From positions 6,083,001-6,147,000 of the forward strand of contig NZ_CP077089.1 of the NCBI RefSeq assembly GCF_014268445.2: a DNA stretch of 64,000 bases, in the 5' to 3' direction. Position numbers and translations under genes: made by a program. The notes below the pieces were generated by a model that was not told the origin of the DNA, did no database searches, and saw only the letters and a list, made by a program, of their open reading frames with translations. Numbering within the stretch: position 1 is the stretch's first letter; every line of letters starts with the position of its first letter. This document shows positions 18,224-25,690 of the stretch, piece by piece. Source of the stretch: Pseudomonas tensinigenes. GTDB taxonomy: Bacteria > Pseudomonadota > Gammaproteobacteria > Pseudomonadales > Pseudomonadaceae.

Positions 18224-18326
18224 AAAAGATCGCAGCCTTCGGCAGCTCCTACACGGGATTGTGTTCACCGCGCATTTTGCGGATGAACGCTGCATCTACA
18301 GGAGCTGCCGCAGGCTGCGATCTTTT
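18224..18326. repeat. Second repeat family: GATCGCAGCC...GGCAGCTCC inverted pair
   Basis: AAAAGATCGCAGCCTTCGGC... at 18224-18253 and its near-complement ending GGCTGCGATCTTTT at 18297-18326 form arms of about 30 nt around a 43-nt spacer. This is a different palindromic family from the GGGAGCGAGCC REP, also common in fluorescent pseudomonads as I recall. It lies between convergent genes and could act as a transcript end. Confidence 0.85.
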
Positions 18327-18331
18327 GCGGT

Positions 18332-18688
18332 TCACTCGATCCAGCTGTAGAGCGGCGTATCCCCGCCACTCACCACTTTCACGTCCGAACTGTGGCGCAG
18401 TCGTACCAGCAGGCGCTTGCCTGACACCGCGCTGCCGGTCAGGCCTTCCAGTTGCTCAAGCAGATCCGGCCCGCTGAGCTGGCCAGCCTTGCGCAGTAAA
18501 TCCCTGGCGACCTGCCACAACGCATCGTCCTGATTTTGCGGTTTCGCCGCTGGCACCGCCACGGCCGCCGCTTGGGCTATCTGCGGCTGTGCGCCAAGGG
18601 CTGAGCCCAGCTTCGCCCAGTCGCTGTCATCCAGTTCCACCGTCAAATCCACCGGCACATCGCCGACGGTTCCGCGTATCCGCAACAT
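18332..18688 (-). CDS. Small protein of unknown function
   Basis: 118 residues, read convergently to cnoX. The N-terminus (MLRIRGTVGDVPVDLTVELDD) suggests a small beta-sheet, followed by an Ala/Pro/Gln-rich linker (about 33-52) and a helical region (LWQVARDLLRKAGQLSGPDLLEQLEGL) ending in a basic RLLVRLRHS. No signal peptide or membrane segment. I do not recognise a named family. Coding is supported by length, codon use like its neighbours, and a purine-rich region ahead of the ATG at 18688. Confidence 0.65.
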   Translation of the reverse strand: MLRIRGTVGDVPVDLTVELDDSDWAKLGSALGAQPQIAQAAAVAVPAAKPQNQDDALWQVARDLLRKAGQLSGPDLLEQLEGLTGSAVSGKRLLVRLRHSSDVKVVSGGDTPLYSWIE

Positions 18689-18813
18689 TGAGTTCGCCTC
18701 CGTACATTTCTGACCTGCATGCTCCCACGGGACATGTGTAACACCAAGTGTAGGCAGCTGGCAGTTCGAGAGTTATCAACTACATTTTTGTTTTTTCCAT
18801 GGGAAGGATGCCC

Positions 18814-19395
18814 ATGTCTTCAGGACGAAAGCTGGCGTCAAAAGGAGGCCCGACTTCGACGGGCGGCGTGATACTTGAGGGAAACGAAAACCTCAAGATT
18901 GAAGGAAAAATCATCGCTTCCATTGGGCAAATCGCCAGTTGTCCGGTTTGCGGTCCCGGCAAGGGACCGATCGTGGCAGTGGGTGAAAGAACACTGATAT
19001 TGCCTGCAGGCCCGGCAGCGTTGGTAGATGACTATGTCGCCTGCGGCTGCCCGCCCATGTCCAACAAGCTGCTTCCCCAACAACACAGTGGTTTTGCCGG
19101 AACAGGCCGTCCTGTCCCCATCGACATGGGCTCACCAGTTGTCGCGATGACTTCGTACCGTTATCTGCAAGTGATCATTGAACGCTTGGACGACAGCGAA
19201 AAACCCGGACTGGCGTACAAACTCAAGGACAGAAAAAAGGTTGCCGTCTTGCAGGACAGCACCTGCAACGCCACGGGTGAAGGCTGCGAACACCCGGTTG
19301 AAAACCATGCGGATTACGACACTCTGTTGGTCGGTGAAGACTCGGAATGGACGTTTTACGCCTACGAAGAAACCCTTGATCAGGATCTTTCATGA
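18814..19395 (+). CDS. PAAR-domain protein (type VI secretion spike tip) with C-terminal extension
   Basis: 193 residues from the third of three in-frame ATGs (18799, 18808, 18814); GGGAAGG at 18801-18807 is correctly spaced only for 18814. The first 90 residues are a cysteine-type PAAR fold: SKGGPTSTGG, GKIIASIGQIASCPVCG (C43, C46), GKGPIVAVGERTLILPAG and DYVACGCPP (C77, C79). PAAR proteins cap the VgrG spike and carry effectors through the type VI machine. Residues about 95-193 are an extra domain with no motif I recognise, possibly an adaptor for the next gene's product. Its stop overlaps the next start by 4 nt. No other T6SS gene is in the window. Confidence 0.87.
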   Translation: MSSGRKLASKGGPTSTGGVILEGNENLKIEGKIIASIGQIASCPVCGPGKGPIVAVGERTLILPAGPAALVDDYVACGCPPMSNKLLPQQHSGFAGTGRPVPIDMGSPVVAMTSYRYLQVIIERLDDSEKPGLAYKLKDRKKVAVLQDSTCNATGEGCEHPVENHADYDTLLVGEDSEWTFYAYEETLDQDLS

Positions 19396-20339
19396 AATCG
19401 GAAATCAAACTGATCTTTAAAGACTTTCTGATGCAGCCACCCAAAGGAGTCAAGTTTCAGTTGCTGGTGGATGCGCTGGTCATTGATGACAACATTATTC
19501 AGAACGATGACAAACCCCGAATCTACTCACTCATCTCTGATAAGGAGCAAACCGCAATAACCTTGGGCACAAAGAAATTGCCGTCGATAAAAAACCGCCA
19601 CAGCCACGAAGTTATTGTCCAGATCGTCGGTGCATCGGGAGCGACAAAGGCAATGCACACAGCCACATTGACCGAAGGAAAATCCTTGTCGATCGTCGCC
19701 GTCTCGCCATGGGTCAAAGTGCCCTTGTCCACCAGCGGTGCCGTTTCAAATGACACTTTTTACGAAGTGGAGTACGGGGTCAAACGCAGGAACGAGACCC
19801 GTACCGTCAAGGTAGTCATCCAGGACATGCCGCGCCGAATATTGATGGCGGCGCTGTCGTATCGTGGCTCCACCACCTGGGCATATGGCAAGAGCAAAGA
19901 ATCGTTGCCACACCCGACTATCAATAAAACGGTGACATTTGCAGCCGAAACCAACAAATGCAACCTCTTCGTCTATGACGTACTGACCTCGATCGGCATC
20001 AATGTCGCGTGGATTGAACACGGCAAGTCAAAATTTCTGCCCGGAATGATGAAGGTCAGTCCACCTGTGGCAGGTGAATGGGCTGACGATGAACGCCTTC
20101 TCGCCACCTGGAAAGTGGAGCGTTCACCTTTACCCGGCGATATCGGTGCGTATGCTGTCACTTATTCTAACGCCAGCGGTCATGTCGGTTTCGTGCTAAC
20201 CCATGGGGTCTGTATTTCCGCTGGCCGAGAGAAAGTCGAAGTCAACGATGCAGGCTTTCGAAACGCCGCAGGCAATGCAATACGCGGTGACCATGACTTC
20301 ACTATTTTTCGACGGTACAAACACAGCACGCCAAGATGA
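19392..20339 (+). CDS. Putative T6SS effector, NlpC/P60- or CHAP-like cysteine hydrolase
   Basis: 315 residues. The N-terminal 150 residues look beta-rich and unassigned. The C-terminal half (about 150-315) has the order of motifs of papain-like cell-wall hydrolases: a cysteine in NKCNLFVYDVL (C190), PLPGDIGAYAV (D250), and GHVGFV (H264), as in NlpC/P60 and CHAP enzymes that cut peptidoglycan peptides. There is no signal peptide, as expected for a secreted T6SS cargo. Placed between a PAAR gene and a small membrane-anchored gene with 4-nt overlaps on both sides. In 19441-19560 only 53 of 120 bases are G or C, against 38 of 60 in cnoX, so the gene is probably acquired. Activity is inferred, not shown. 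Confidence 0.72.
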   Translation: MKSEIKLIFKDFLMQPPKGVKFQLLVDALVIDDNIIQNDDKPRIYSLISDKEQTAITLGTKKLPSIKNRHSHEVIVQIVGASGATKAMHTATLTEGKSLSIVAVSPWVKVPLSTSGAVSNDTFYEVEYGVKRRNETRTVKVVIQDMPRRILMAALSYRGSTTWAYGKSKESLPHPTINKTVTFAAETNKCNLFVYDVLTSIGINVAWIEHGKSKFLPGMMKVSPPVAGEWADDERLLATWKVERSPLPGDIGAYAVTYSNASGHVGFVLTHGVCISAGREKVEVNDAGFRNAAGNAIRGDHDFTIFRRYKHSTPR

Positions 20340-20902
20340 AACGACTTTTCTGGATACTTCCTGCAATCCCCCTTCTGCTGATCATGGGGTGGCGCTTCTG
20401 GTCGCCTGTCGATCTTTCTTCCTGTACAAACGATACCGCGGCACCGGGACCACTTAGCGTATTCATTCGCAACTACTTCGAGAGCAACCTTCGTACAGAC
20501 TGGCGGGATATGGATGATCGTTTCGATGTTCTCTCCACTCCCGAAGGCCAGAGTATCGCCAGCCAGCCACAGCCGTACGCCTGCGAAGCATTACATATCC
20601 TGCAAAGCCCGACTTTCAGTCAGAGCGAAAAGATCTACACCACCGTATTGATGTTCCAGTTGCCGATCAGTCAGTACATGGGCTTCATGGATCGTAGCCA
20701 TCAACTCTACACAGAGCACAGCATCGATCAGGAAGTGATGAAACTGGTAATACTGCCGCGTGGAACGGCCATCAATTACTGGTGGCTACCCGCCTGGCGC
20801 CAGCGCTTCACTCGCGATGCACCGAACATGCTCGACACAAATTTGATCAGTCGCGTGCTATCGGGACACCACTGGTTCGAGTATCCCGGCGCAGGCTTCT
20901 GA
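20336..20902 (+). CDS. Putative immunity protein to the upstream hydrolase
   Basis: 188 residues. KR followed by a hydrophobic stretch (residues 4-18, LFWILPAIPLLLIMG) then W/R-rich sequence suggests an N-terminal membrane anchor or uncleaved signal, placing the rest in the periplasm, where an immunity protein against a peptidoglycan hydrolase must act. Two cysteines outside the anchor (C30 and C83) could form a disulphide. I recognise no family. Its start lies in the effector stop (4-nt overlap), the usual coupling of effector and immunity genes. Role is inferred from position, topology and size. Confidence 0.6.
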   Translation: MKRLFWILPAIPLLLIMGWRFWSPVDLSSCTNDTAAPGPLSVFIRNYFESNLRTDWRDMDDRFDVLSTPEGQSIASQPQPYACEALHILQSPTFSQSEKIYTTVLMFQLPISQYMGFMDRSHQLYTEHSIDQEVMKLVILPRGTAINYWWLPAWRQRFTRDAPNMLDTNLISRVLSGHHWFEYPGAGF

Positions 20903-20927
20903 CTCTAAAAGTGTGACCTCCAATCTA

Positions 20928-20960
20928 AGCACCGCCCCGGAATCTGCCTCGGGCGGTGCT
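20928..20960 (+). terminator. Probable terminator of the PAAR cassette
   Basis: AGCACCGCCC (20928-20937) and GGGCGGTGCT (20951-20960) are exact complements around 13 nt, 25 nt after the last stop. The stem is strong but no T-run follows, so it is either a weak terminator or a 3'-end stabiliser. Confidence 0.5.
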
Positions 20961-21011
20961 CAGTCATGTCTTGCGCAAAGCGGAGCGCACGGGCAAACTC
21001 TGCGCACTTTC

Positions 21012-21029
21012 GTTATAAGATTACATAAC
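21012..21029. promoter_or_regulatory. Candidate Zur-type operator upstream of zrgA
   Basis: GTTAT at 21012 and ATAAC ending at 21029 form a dyad (GTTATAAGATTACATAAC), 32 nt before the zrgA start. Zur sites in proteobacteria carry GTTAT...ATAAC half-sites, normally with a shorter spacing (3 nt rather than 8), so the match is partial. Zinc control would fit the downstream operon. Confidence 0.35.
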
Positions 21030-21060
21030 AAACTCTTCACTTTACTTCCCGGAGACCGCC

Positions 21061-21654
21061 ATGCGTCGTCTGTTGCTCGCTTTGCCGTTTGCCCTGTTGC
21101 CGCTGGCCATTGCCCATGCGGCTGATGAGCATGACCACGACCATGAACACGGCAGCCTGGGTGCGCATGAACATGGCGTTGGTCGTTTGAATGCCGCGCT
21201 CGATGGTCAGACCCTGGAGCTGGAGCTGGAAAGCCCGGCGATGAACCTTGTGGGTTTCGAACACATCGCCACCAGCGATGCCGACAAGGCCAAAGTTGCC
21301 GCCGCGCGTGCGCAACTGGAAAAACCCTTGGCCCTGTTCAGCCTGCCCGCCGCTGCCGGTTGCAAAGTGGTCAGCCAGGAACTGGAAAGTCCGCTGTTCG
21401 GCGACAAGCCAGATGCCGACGACCATGATGAAGATGAAGCGGACAAGGACGGTCACGAGCATCACCACGACCACAGCGAAATCCACGCGCATTACCAATT
21501 CAGCTGCGCCACACCGGGTGCGTTGAAGACGCTGGATCTGGCTAATGTCTTCAATACCTTCCCGGCGACGCAGAAAATTCAGGTACAACTGATCAGCGCC
21601 AGCGGCCAGCAAGGTACCGAAGTGACGGCCAAGGCTGCCTCGCTGAAATTCTGA
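21061..21654 (+). CDS. zrgA: ZrgA-family periplasmic zinc-binding protein (DUF2796)
   Basis: 197 residues. Signal peptide 1-20 (ending AIAHA), then two histidine/aspartate clusters: DEHDHDHEHG right after cleavage with GAHEHGVG, and a second from about residue 119 (DDHDEDEADKDGHEHHHDH) before HAHYQFSC. Such clusters bind zinc. The GAHEHGVGRLNAALDG start is typical of DUF2796/ZrgA proteins, which in Vibrio work with an ABC importer for zinc. It is followed by an ABC ATPase, a permease and a DUF3299 gene, after a REP doublet, so the four probably act together. Two cysteines in the core could form a disulphide. Confidence 0.85.
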   Translation: MRRLLLALPFALLPLAIAHAADEHDHDHEHGSLGAHEHGVGRLNAALDGQTLELELESPAMNLVGFEHIATSDADKAKVAAARAQLEKPLALFSLPAAAGCKVVSQELESPLFGDKPDADDHDEDEADKDGHEHHHDHSEIHAHYQFSCATPGALKTLDLANVFNTFPATQKIQVQLISASGQQGTEVTAKAASLKF

Positions 21655-21671
21655 TCACACCGAAAATCCCC

Positions 21672-21761
21672 TGTGGGAGCGAGCCTGCTCGCGAAAGCGG
21701 TGCATCAGTCGACATCAAGGTTGACTGTCAGATTGCATTCGCGAGCAGGCTCGCTCCCACA
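21672..21761. repeat. REP doublet between zrgA and the ABC ATPase gene
   Basis: Forward copy 21672-21695 and inverted copy 21738-21761. It separates zrgA from the rest of its operon and could lower downstream expression or stabilise the zrgA message, which would give more binding protein than transporter. Confidence 0.92.
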
Positions 21762-21793
21762 AGGGTTCAGTGTCCAACCATGAAACTGGTGCC

Positions 21794-22504
21794 ATGACCC
21801 AAGCACTCATCGAACTGTCCGACCTGGGCTTCAATTGGCCCGGTCACCCGCCATTGCTGGACATCCCGGCGTTTCGTCTGGAAGCCGGCGAAACCCTGTT
21901 CCTCAAGGGCCCCAGCGGCAGCGGCAAGACCACCCTGCTCGGTTTGCTCGGTGGCGTGCAGAAGCCCGGTCGCGGCAGCATTCGCCTGCTCGGCCAGGAA
22001 CTCACCGAACTCTCTGCCGGCGCTCGCGATACGTTTCGCGTCGATCACACCGGCTACATCTTCCAGCAGTTCAACCTGCTGCCGTTTCTCTCGGTCCGCG
22101 AGAACGTTGAGCTGCCGTGCCACTTCTCGAAACTGCGTGCTCAGCGAGCGAAACAGCGCCACGGCAGCGTCGATCAAGCCGCCGCCACCCTGCTCGCCCA
22201 CTTGGGCTTGAAAGACGAAAGCATCCTCAGCCGTCGCGCCGATTCGCTGTCGATCGGCCAACAACAGCGTGTCGCTGCAGCCCGTGCATTAATCGGTCAG
22301 CCTGAGCTGGTGATCGCCGACGAACCGACTTCGGCGCTGGATTACGACGCTCGGGAAAACTTCATTCGCCTGCTGTTCGCCGAATGCCGCGAGGCCGGTT
22401 CCAGCTTGCTGTTCGTCAGCCACGATCAGAGCCTGGCGCCGCTGTTCGACCGTCACCTGTCCCTGGCCGAACTCAATCGCGCCGCCACGTCTGCCGAGGT
22501 CTGA
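21794..22504 (+). CDS. ABC transporter ATP-binding protein
   Basis: 236 residues from the ATG at 21794; an upstream GTG at 21770 would start within the REP flank and is less likely. Walker A GPSGSGKT at 39-46, Q-loop FQQFNLLPFLSVRENVELP, signature LSIGQQQRVAAARAL, and Walker B LVIADEPTSALD are all intact. The sequence is of the LolD/MacB class that pairs with FtsX-like permeases, and the next gene, one base further on, is such a permease. Together with ZrgA and the DUF3299 protein I infer a metal-linked, probably zinc, envelope transport system. Confidence 0.9.
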   Translation: MTQALIELSDLGFNWPGHPPLLDIPAFRLEAGETLFLKGPSGSGKTTLLGLLGGVQKPGRGSIRLLGQELTELSAGARDTFRVDHTGYIFQQFNLLPFLSVRENVELPCHFSKLRAQRAKQRHGSVDQAAATLLAHLGLKDESILSRRADSLSIGQQQRVAAARALIGQPELVIADEPTSALDYDARENFIRLLFAECREAGSSLLFVSHDQSLAPLFDRHLSLAELNRAATSAEV

Positions 22505-22505
22505 G

Positions 22506-23771
22506 ATGTATCTGTTTCGTCTGGCCATGGCCAGCCTGGCCAACCGCCGCTTTACCGCCCTGCTCACTGCCTTCGCCATTGCCCTGTCGGTGTGCCTGCT
22601 GCTCGCCGTCGAGCGCGTACGCACCGAAGCCAAAGCCAGTTTCGCCAGCACCATCAGCGGCACTGACCTGATCGTCGGCGCGCGCTCCGGCTCGGTGAAT
22701 CTGCTGCTGTACTCGGTGTTCCGCATCGGCAACGCCACCAACAACATTCGCTGGGACAGTTTCGAACACTTCGCCAACAACCCGAAAGTGAAATGGGCGA
22801 TCCCGATGTCCCTCGGCGACTCCCATCGTGGCTACCGGGTGATGGGCACCACTGAAGCGTATTTCGAGCATTACCAGTACGGTCGCCAGCAACACCTGGC
22901 ACTGGCCGATGGTCGCGCGTTTGCAACCGATCCTTTTGAAGTGGTGCTGGGTGCCGAGGTCGCGGATGCGCTGCATTACAAGCTCGGTGACAAACTGGTG
23001 CTGGCCCACGGCGTGGCCGCGATCAGTCTGGTCAAGCACGACGACAAACCGTTCACCGTGGTCGGCATTCTCAAGCGCACCGGCACGCCGGTCGATCGCA
23101 CGTTGCACATCAGCCTCGGCGGCATGGAAGCCATTCATATCGACTGGCACAACGGCGTGCCCGCGCGAGGTAACGGCCGGATCACGGCGGATCAGGCGCG
23201 CAACATGGATCTGACGCCGCAAGCAATCACCGCATTCATGCTCGGCCTCAACAGCAAGATTTCCACGTTTGCGCTGCAACGCGAGATCAACGAATTCCGT
23301 GGCGAACCGATGCTGGCGATCCTGCCGGGCGTAGCGTTGCAAGAATTGTGGAGCCTGATGAGCACCGCTGAAAAAGCGTTGTTCGTGGTCTCGCTGTTTG
23401 TGGTGCTGACCGGGTTGATCGGCATGCTCACGGCGATTCTCACCAGCCTTAACGAGCGGCGCCGCGAGATGGCGATTCTACGTTCGGTCGGTGCGCGACC
23501 GTGGCACATCGCGAGTCTGCTGGTGCTCGAAGCTTTCGCACTGGCGCTGACCGGTGTGATTGCCGGGCTGGCGCTGTTGTACATCGGCATCGCCGCTGCG
23601 CAAGGTTATGTGCAGGCCAATTACGGTTTGTATCTGCCGCTGGCGTGGCCGAGCGAGTATGAATGGACGCTGCTCGGTGGCATTCTGGCCGCCGCGCTGC
23701 TGATGGGCAGCGTGCCGGCCTGGCGCGCTTATCGCCAATCCCTGGCCGATGGCCTGTCGATCCGTTTATGA
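22506..23771 (+). CDS. ABC transporter permease, FtsX/MacB-like
   Basis: 421 residues. One N-terminal membrane helix (about 17-38), a large periplasmic domain (about 40-285, MacB-type core with GARSGSVNLLLYSVFRIGNATNN), then three C-terminal helices (about 293-318, 340-372 and 385-405). RREMAILRSVGARPWHI in the cytoplasmic loop is the coupling segment of this class. It directly follows its ATPase gene and overlaps the DUF3299 gene region. MacB/LolCDE-like permeases act by mechanical work in the periplasm rather than classical import, so calling it a zinc importer is uncertain. Confidence 0.88.
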   Translation: MYLFRLAMASLANRRFTALLTAFAIALSVCLLLAVERVRTEAKASFASTISGTDLIVGARSGSVNLLLYSVFRIGNATNNIRWDSFEHFANNPKVKWAIPMSLGDSHRGYRVMGTTEAYFEHYQYGRQQHLALADGRAFATDPFEVVLGAEVADALHYKLGDKLVLAHGVAAISLVKHDDKPFTVVGILKRTGTPVDRTLHISLGGMEAIHIDWHNGVPARGNGRITADQARNMDLTPQAITAFMLGLNSKISTFALQREINEFRGEPMLAILPGVALQELWSLMSTAEKALFVVSLFVVLTGLIGMLTAILTSLNERRREMAILRSVGARPWHIASLLVLEAFALALTGVIAGLALLYIGIAAAQGYVQANYGLYLPLAWPSEYEWTLLGGILAAALLMGSVPAWRAYRQSLADGLSIRL

Positions 23772-23782
23772 GGATGTTCACC

Positions 23783-24301
23783 ATGCCCCGCGCCTTACTT
23801 GCGCTGCTATTGCTGGTCGCCCTGCCCGTGTGGGCAGCGGCGCCGAAAGACCTGACGTGGTCGGAAATGATTCCGCCGGACGCCGCGCCGGAGGTGCCGA
23901 ACATGACCCCGCTGCATGACCTGTCGAAGATGGGCGATGCGCTGTCTGCCGAATCCGCACCAGCGGCGAAACAGGACATGCCGAATGCGCCGGTGGTGAA
24001 GGCTCTCGACGGTCAGAATATTCGCTTGCCGGGCTACATCGTGCCGCTGGAAGTCAATGAAGAGGGGCGCACCACAGACTTTTTGCTGGTGCCGTACTTC
24101 GGCGCGTGCATCCATGTTCCTCCACCGCCGTCGAACCAGATCGTGCATGTGAAAAGCGAGTTGGGCGTGAAGCTGGATGAGCTGTATCAGCCGTACTGGG
24201 TCGAAGGACCGTTGCAGGTCAAGGCGTCGAGCAGCGAACTGGCGGATGCCGGGTATCAGATGGATGCGGACAAGATTTATGTTTATGAGCTGCCGGAGTG
24301 A
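23783..24301 (+). CDS. DUF3299 family exported protein
   Basis: 172 residues from the ATG at 23783, favoured because GAGG at 23770-23773 is 9 nt upstream; ATGs at 23768 and 23774 are in frame and would add up to five residues. A signal peptide follows (ALLALLLLVALPVWA). The mature protein has the DUF3299 features: LPGYIVPLEVNEEGRTTDFL, then VPYFGACIHVPPPPSNQIV with its lone cysteine and proline run. Members occur next to ABC systems and metal-linked proteins, as here. The cysteine and proline-rich loop may bind a metal, but no function is established that I know of. Confidence 0.82.
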   Translation: MPRALLALLLLVALPVWAAAPKDLTWSEMIPPDAAPEVPNMTPLHDLSKMGDALSAESAPAAKQDMPNAPVVKALDGQNIRLPGYIVPLEVNEEGRTTDFLLVPYFGACIHVPPPPSNQIVHVKSELGVKLDELYQPYWVEGPLQVKASSSELADAGYQMDADKIYVYELPE

Positions 24302-24334
24302 ATCCGGCGGTTTTGTGTTGATTGATCCATCGTC

Positions 24335-24397
24335 TTCGCGAGCAGGCTCGCTCCCACAGGTGATCACATTCCAGGGTGGGAGCGAGCCTGCTCGCGA
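24335..24397. repeat. REP doublet after the DUF3299 gene
   Basis: Inverted copy 24335-24358 and forward copy 24376-24397 with a short spacer. It closes the zrg-like operon; no T-tract terminator is visible. Confidence 0.92.
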
Positions 24398-24443
24398 ATA
24401 GGCCCTCAAAGGTTCCACAGAAACCCGCCCCTTCACTGTTTCA

Positions 24444-24457
24444 TTGAGCTGAGTCAA
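24444..24457 (+). promoter_or_regulatory. ANR/FNR-type box upstream of ompW
   Basis: TTGAGCTGAGTCAA matches the FNR/ANR consensus TTGAT-N4-ATCAA at 8 of 10 fixed positions. A possible -10 element TACCAT lies at 24480-24485, putting the start of transcription near 24492, about 41 nt from the box centre, which is the class II activation position. The P. aeruginosa homologue OprG is known to be controlled by ANR and low oxygen. Confidence 0.6.
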
Positions 24458-24523
24458 AAGACCGTATCAGTTGGTTTCGTACCATAGGACATCAGAAACT
24501 TTTAACGTCCTTTCGGAGCCCCC

Positions 24524-25222
24524 ATGAACAAGTCCTTGCTCAGCGCTTCGCTGTTTGCCCTCGCGCTCGCAGCCCCGCTCGCCCACGCCCACGAAGCCGG
24601 TGACATCCTCATCCGCGCCGGTGCAATCACCGTCAACCCGAAGGCCGACAGCTCCAGCGTCAAGGTCGATCAGGGTCCGTTGAGCGGCGCTAATCTGGGC
24701 GGCAAGGCGACCATGAGCAGCGACACCCAACTGGGTCTCAACTTCGCCTACATGCTGACCGATCACGTCGGCCTCGAACTGCTCGCGGCCACGCCGTTTG
24801 AGCATGACGTCAAACTCAAGGGCACTGCCCTGCCAGCGGCCAACGGCAAGCTCGGCACCCTGAAACACCTGCCGCCAACCCTCAGCGTTGTGTACTACCC
24901 GCTGGACTCGAAGTCGCCGTTCCAGCCCTACGTCGGCGGTGGCATCAACTACACCTGGATCTACGACGAGCACGTTGGCAGTGAAGCCAGCGCCAACGGT
25001 TTCAGCAATTTCAAGGCAAAAAACTCCTGGGGTCTGGCCTGGCAGGTCGGCGCAGACTACATGCTGACCGACAACATCATGCTCAACGCCCAAGTGCGCT
25101 ACATCGACATCGATACCCGCGCCACCGTCGAGAACAACGCGGTTGCGCCGGGCACACGTGCACGGGTGAATGTCGATGTGGATCCGTTCATCTACATGGT
25201 CGGTTTGGGCTATAAGTTCTAA
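24524..25222 (+). CDS. ompW: OmpW-family outer-membrane channel
   Basis: 232 residues. Signal peptide 1-22 (ending AHAHE) and an eight-stranded barrel ending in the terminal phenylalanine required for outer-membrane assembly (GLGYKF). GDILIRAGAITVNPKADSS is the family's N-terminal stretch, and PYVGGGINYTWIYDE the central signature. OmpW/OprG proteins let small hydrophobic molecules cross the outer membrane and are strongly oxygen- and iron-regulated. A good Shine-Dalgarno (TTCGGAGC) precedes the ATG. An ANR-like box upstream and a clear terminator downstream make it a single-gene unit. Confidence 0.93.
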   Translation: MNKSLLSASLFALALAAPLAHAHEAGDILIRAGAITVNPKADSSSVKVDQGPLSGANLGGKATMSSDTQLGLNFAYMLTDHVGLELLAATPFEHDVKLKGTALPAANGKLGTLKHLPPTLSVVYYPLDSKSPFQPYVGGGINYTWIYDEHVGSEASANGFSNFKAKNSWGLAWQVGADYMLTDNIMLNAQVRYIDIDTRATVENNAVAPGTRARVNVDVDPFIYMVGLGYKF

Positions 25223-25355
25223 GTCGAGTTACCGAACGTTCACGTGGTGGTGAATGAGGCTTGGTGGTGAGCAGGCATAGAACTGACGGCGACCGTACGC
25301 AGTTGATCGGGGGATAACATCCCCTCGCCACAGGAGTAGCGACATATTCCGGCCG

Positions 25356-25389
25356 TGAAAAAGGCGCCTGTCAAAGGGCGCCTTTTTCA
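25356..25389 (+). terminator. Intrinsic terminator of ompW
   Basis: A 13-bp stem, TGAAAAAGGCGCC (25356-25368) paired with GGCGCCTTTTTCA (25377-25389), with a T5 run in the right arm. It lies 133 nt after the ompW stop; the A-run on the other side makes it bidirectional. Confidence 0.9.
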
Positions 25390-25425
25390 TGTCTGCCGCA
25401 AATGTGTGGCGTGAGTTGGATCATC

Positions 25426-25684
25426 CCCCTCACCCCAGCCCTCTCCCTCAGGGAGAGGGGGAAAGGGAGCCGATTTGGGTGCTTTTCAAATCCGAGTTCG
25501 ACTCGATATTTCAGGTCGGTTTGACTCGAAAGAACACCTCGATCAGTCACCTATCCCCCGGGAGAGGGAGCCGATTTGTGTGCTCTTCAAAATCTGAGCT
25601 CAACTCGGTATCTCACGTCGGCGCATTTCTCACAAACGCTACGGTCAGTCCCCTCTCCCTCTGGGAGAGGGTTAGGGTGAGGGG
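25426..25684. repeat. Mosaic repeat element with 22-bp terminal inverted repeats, two internal units
   Basis: The ends, 25426-25447 (CCCCTCACCCCAGCCCTCTC...) and 25663-25684, are inverted copies matching at 20 of 22 positions. Inside, GGGAGCCGATTTG occurs at 25465 and again at 25566, giving two diverged tandem units of about 101 bp. It fills most of the gap between ompW and the epimerase gene. It shares its termini with the element at 34371-34754 but not clearly its internal unit. Confidence 0.85.
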
Positions 25685-25690
25685 CTCTTT

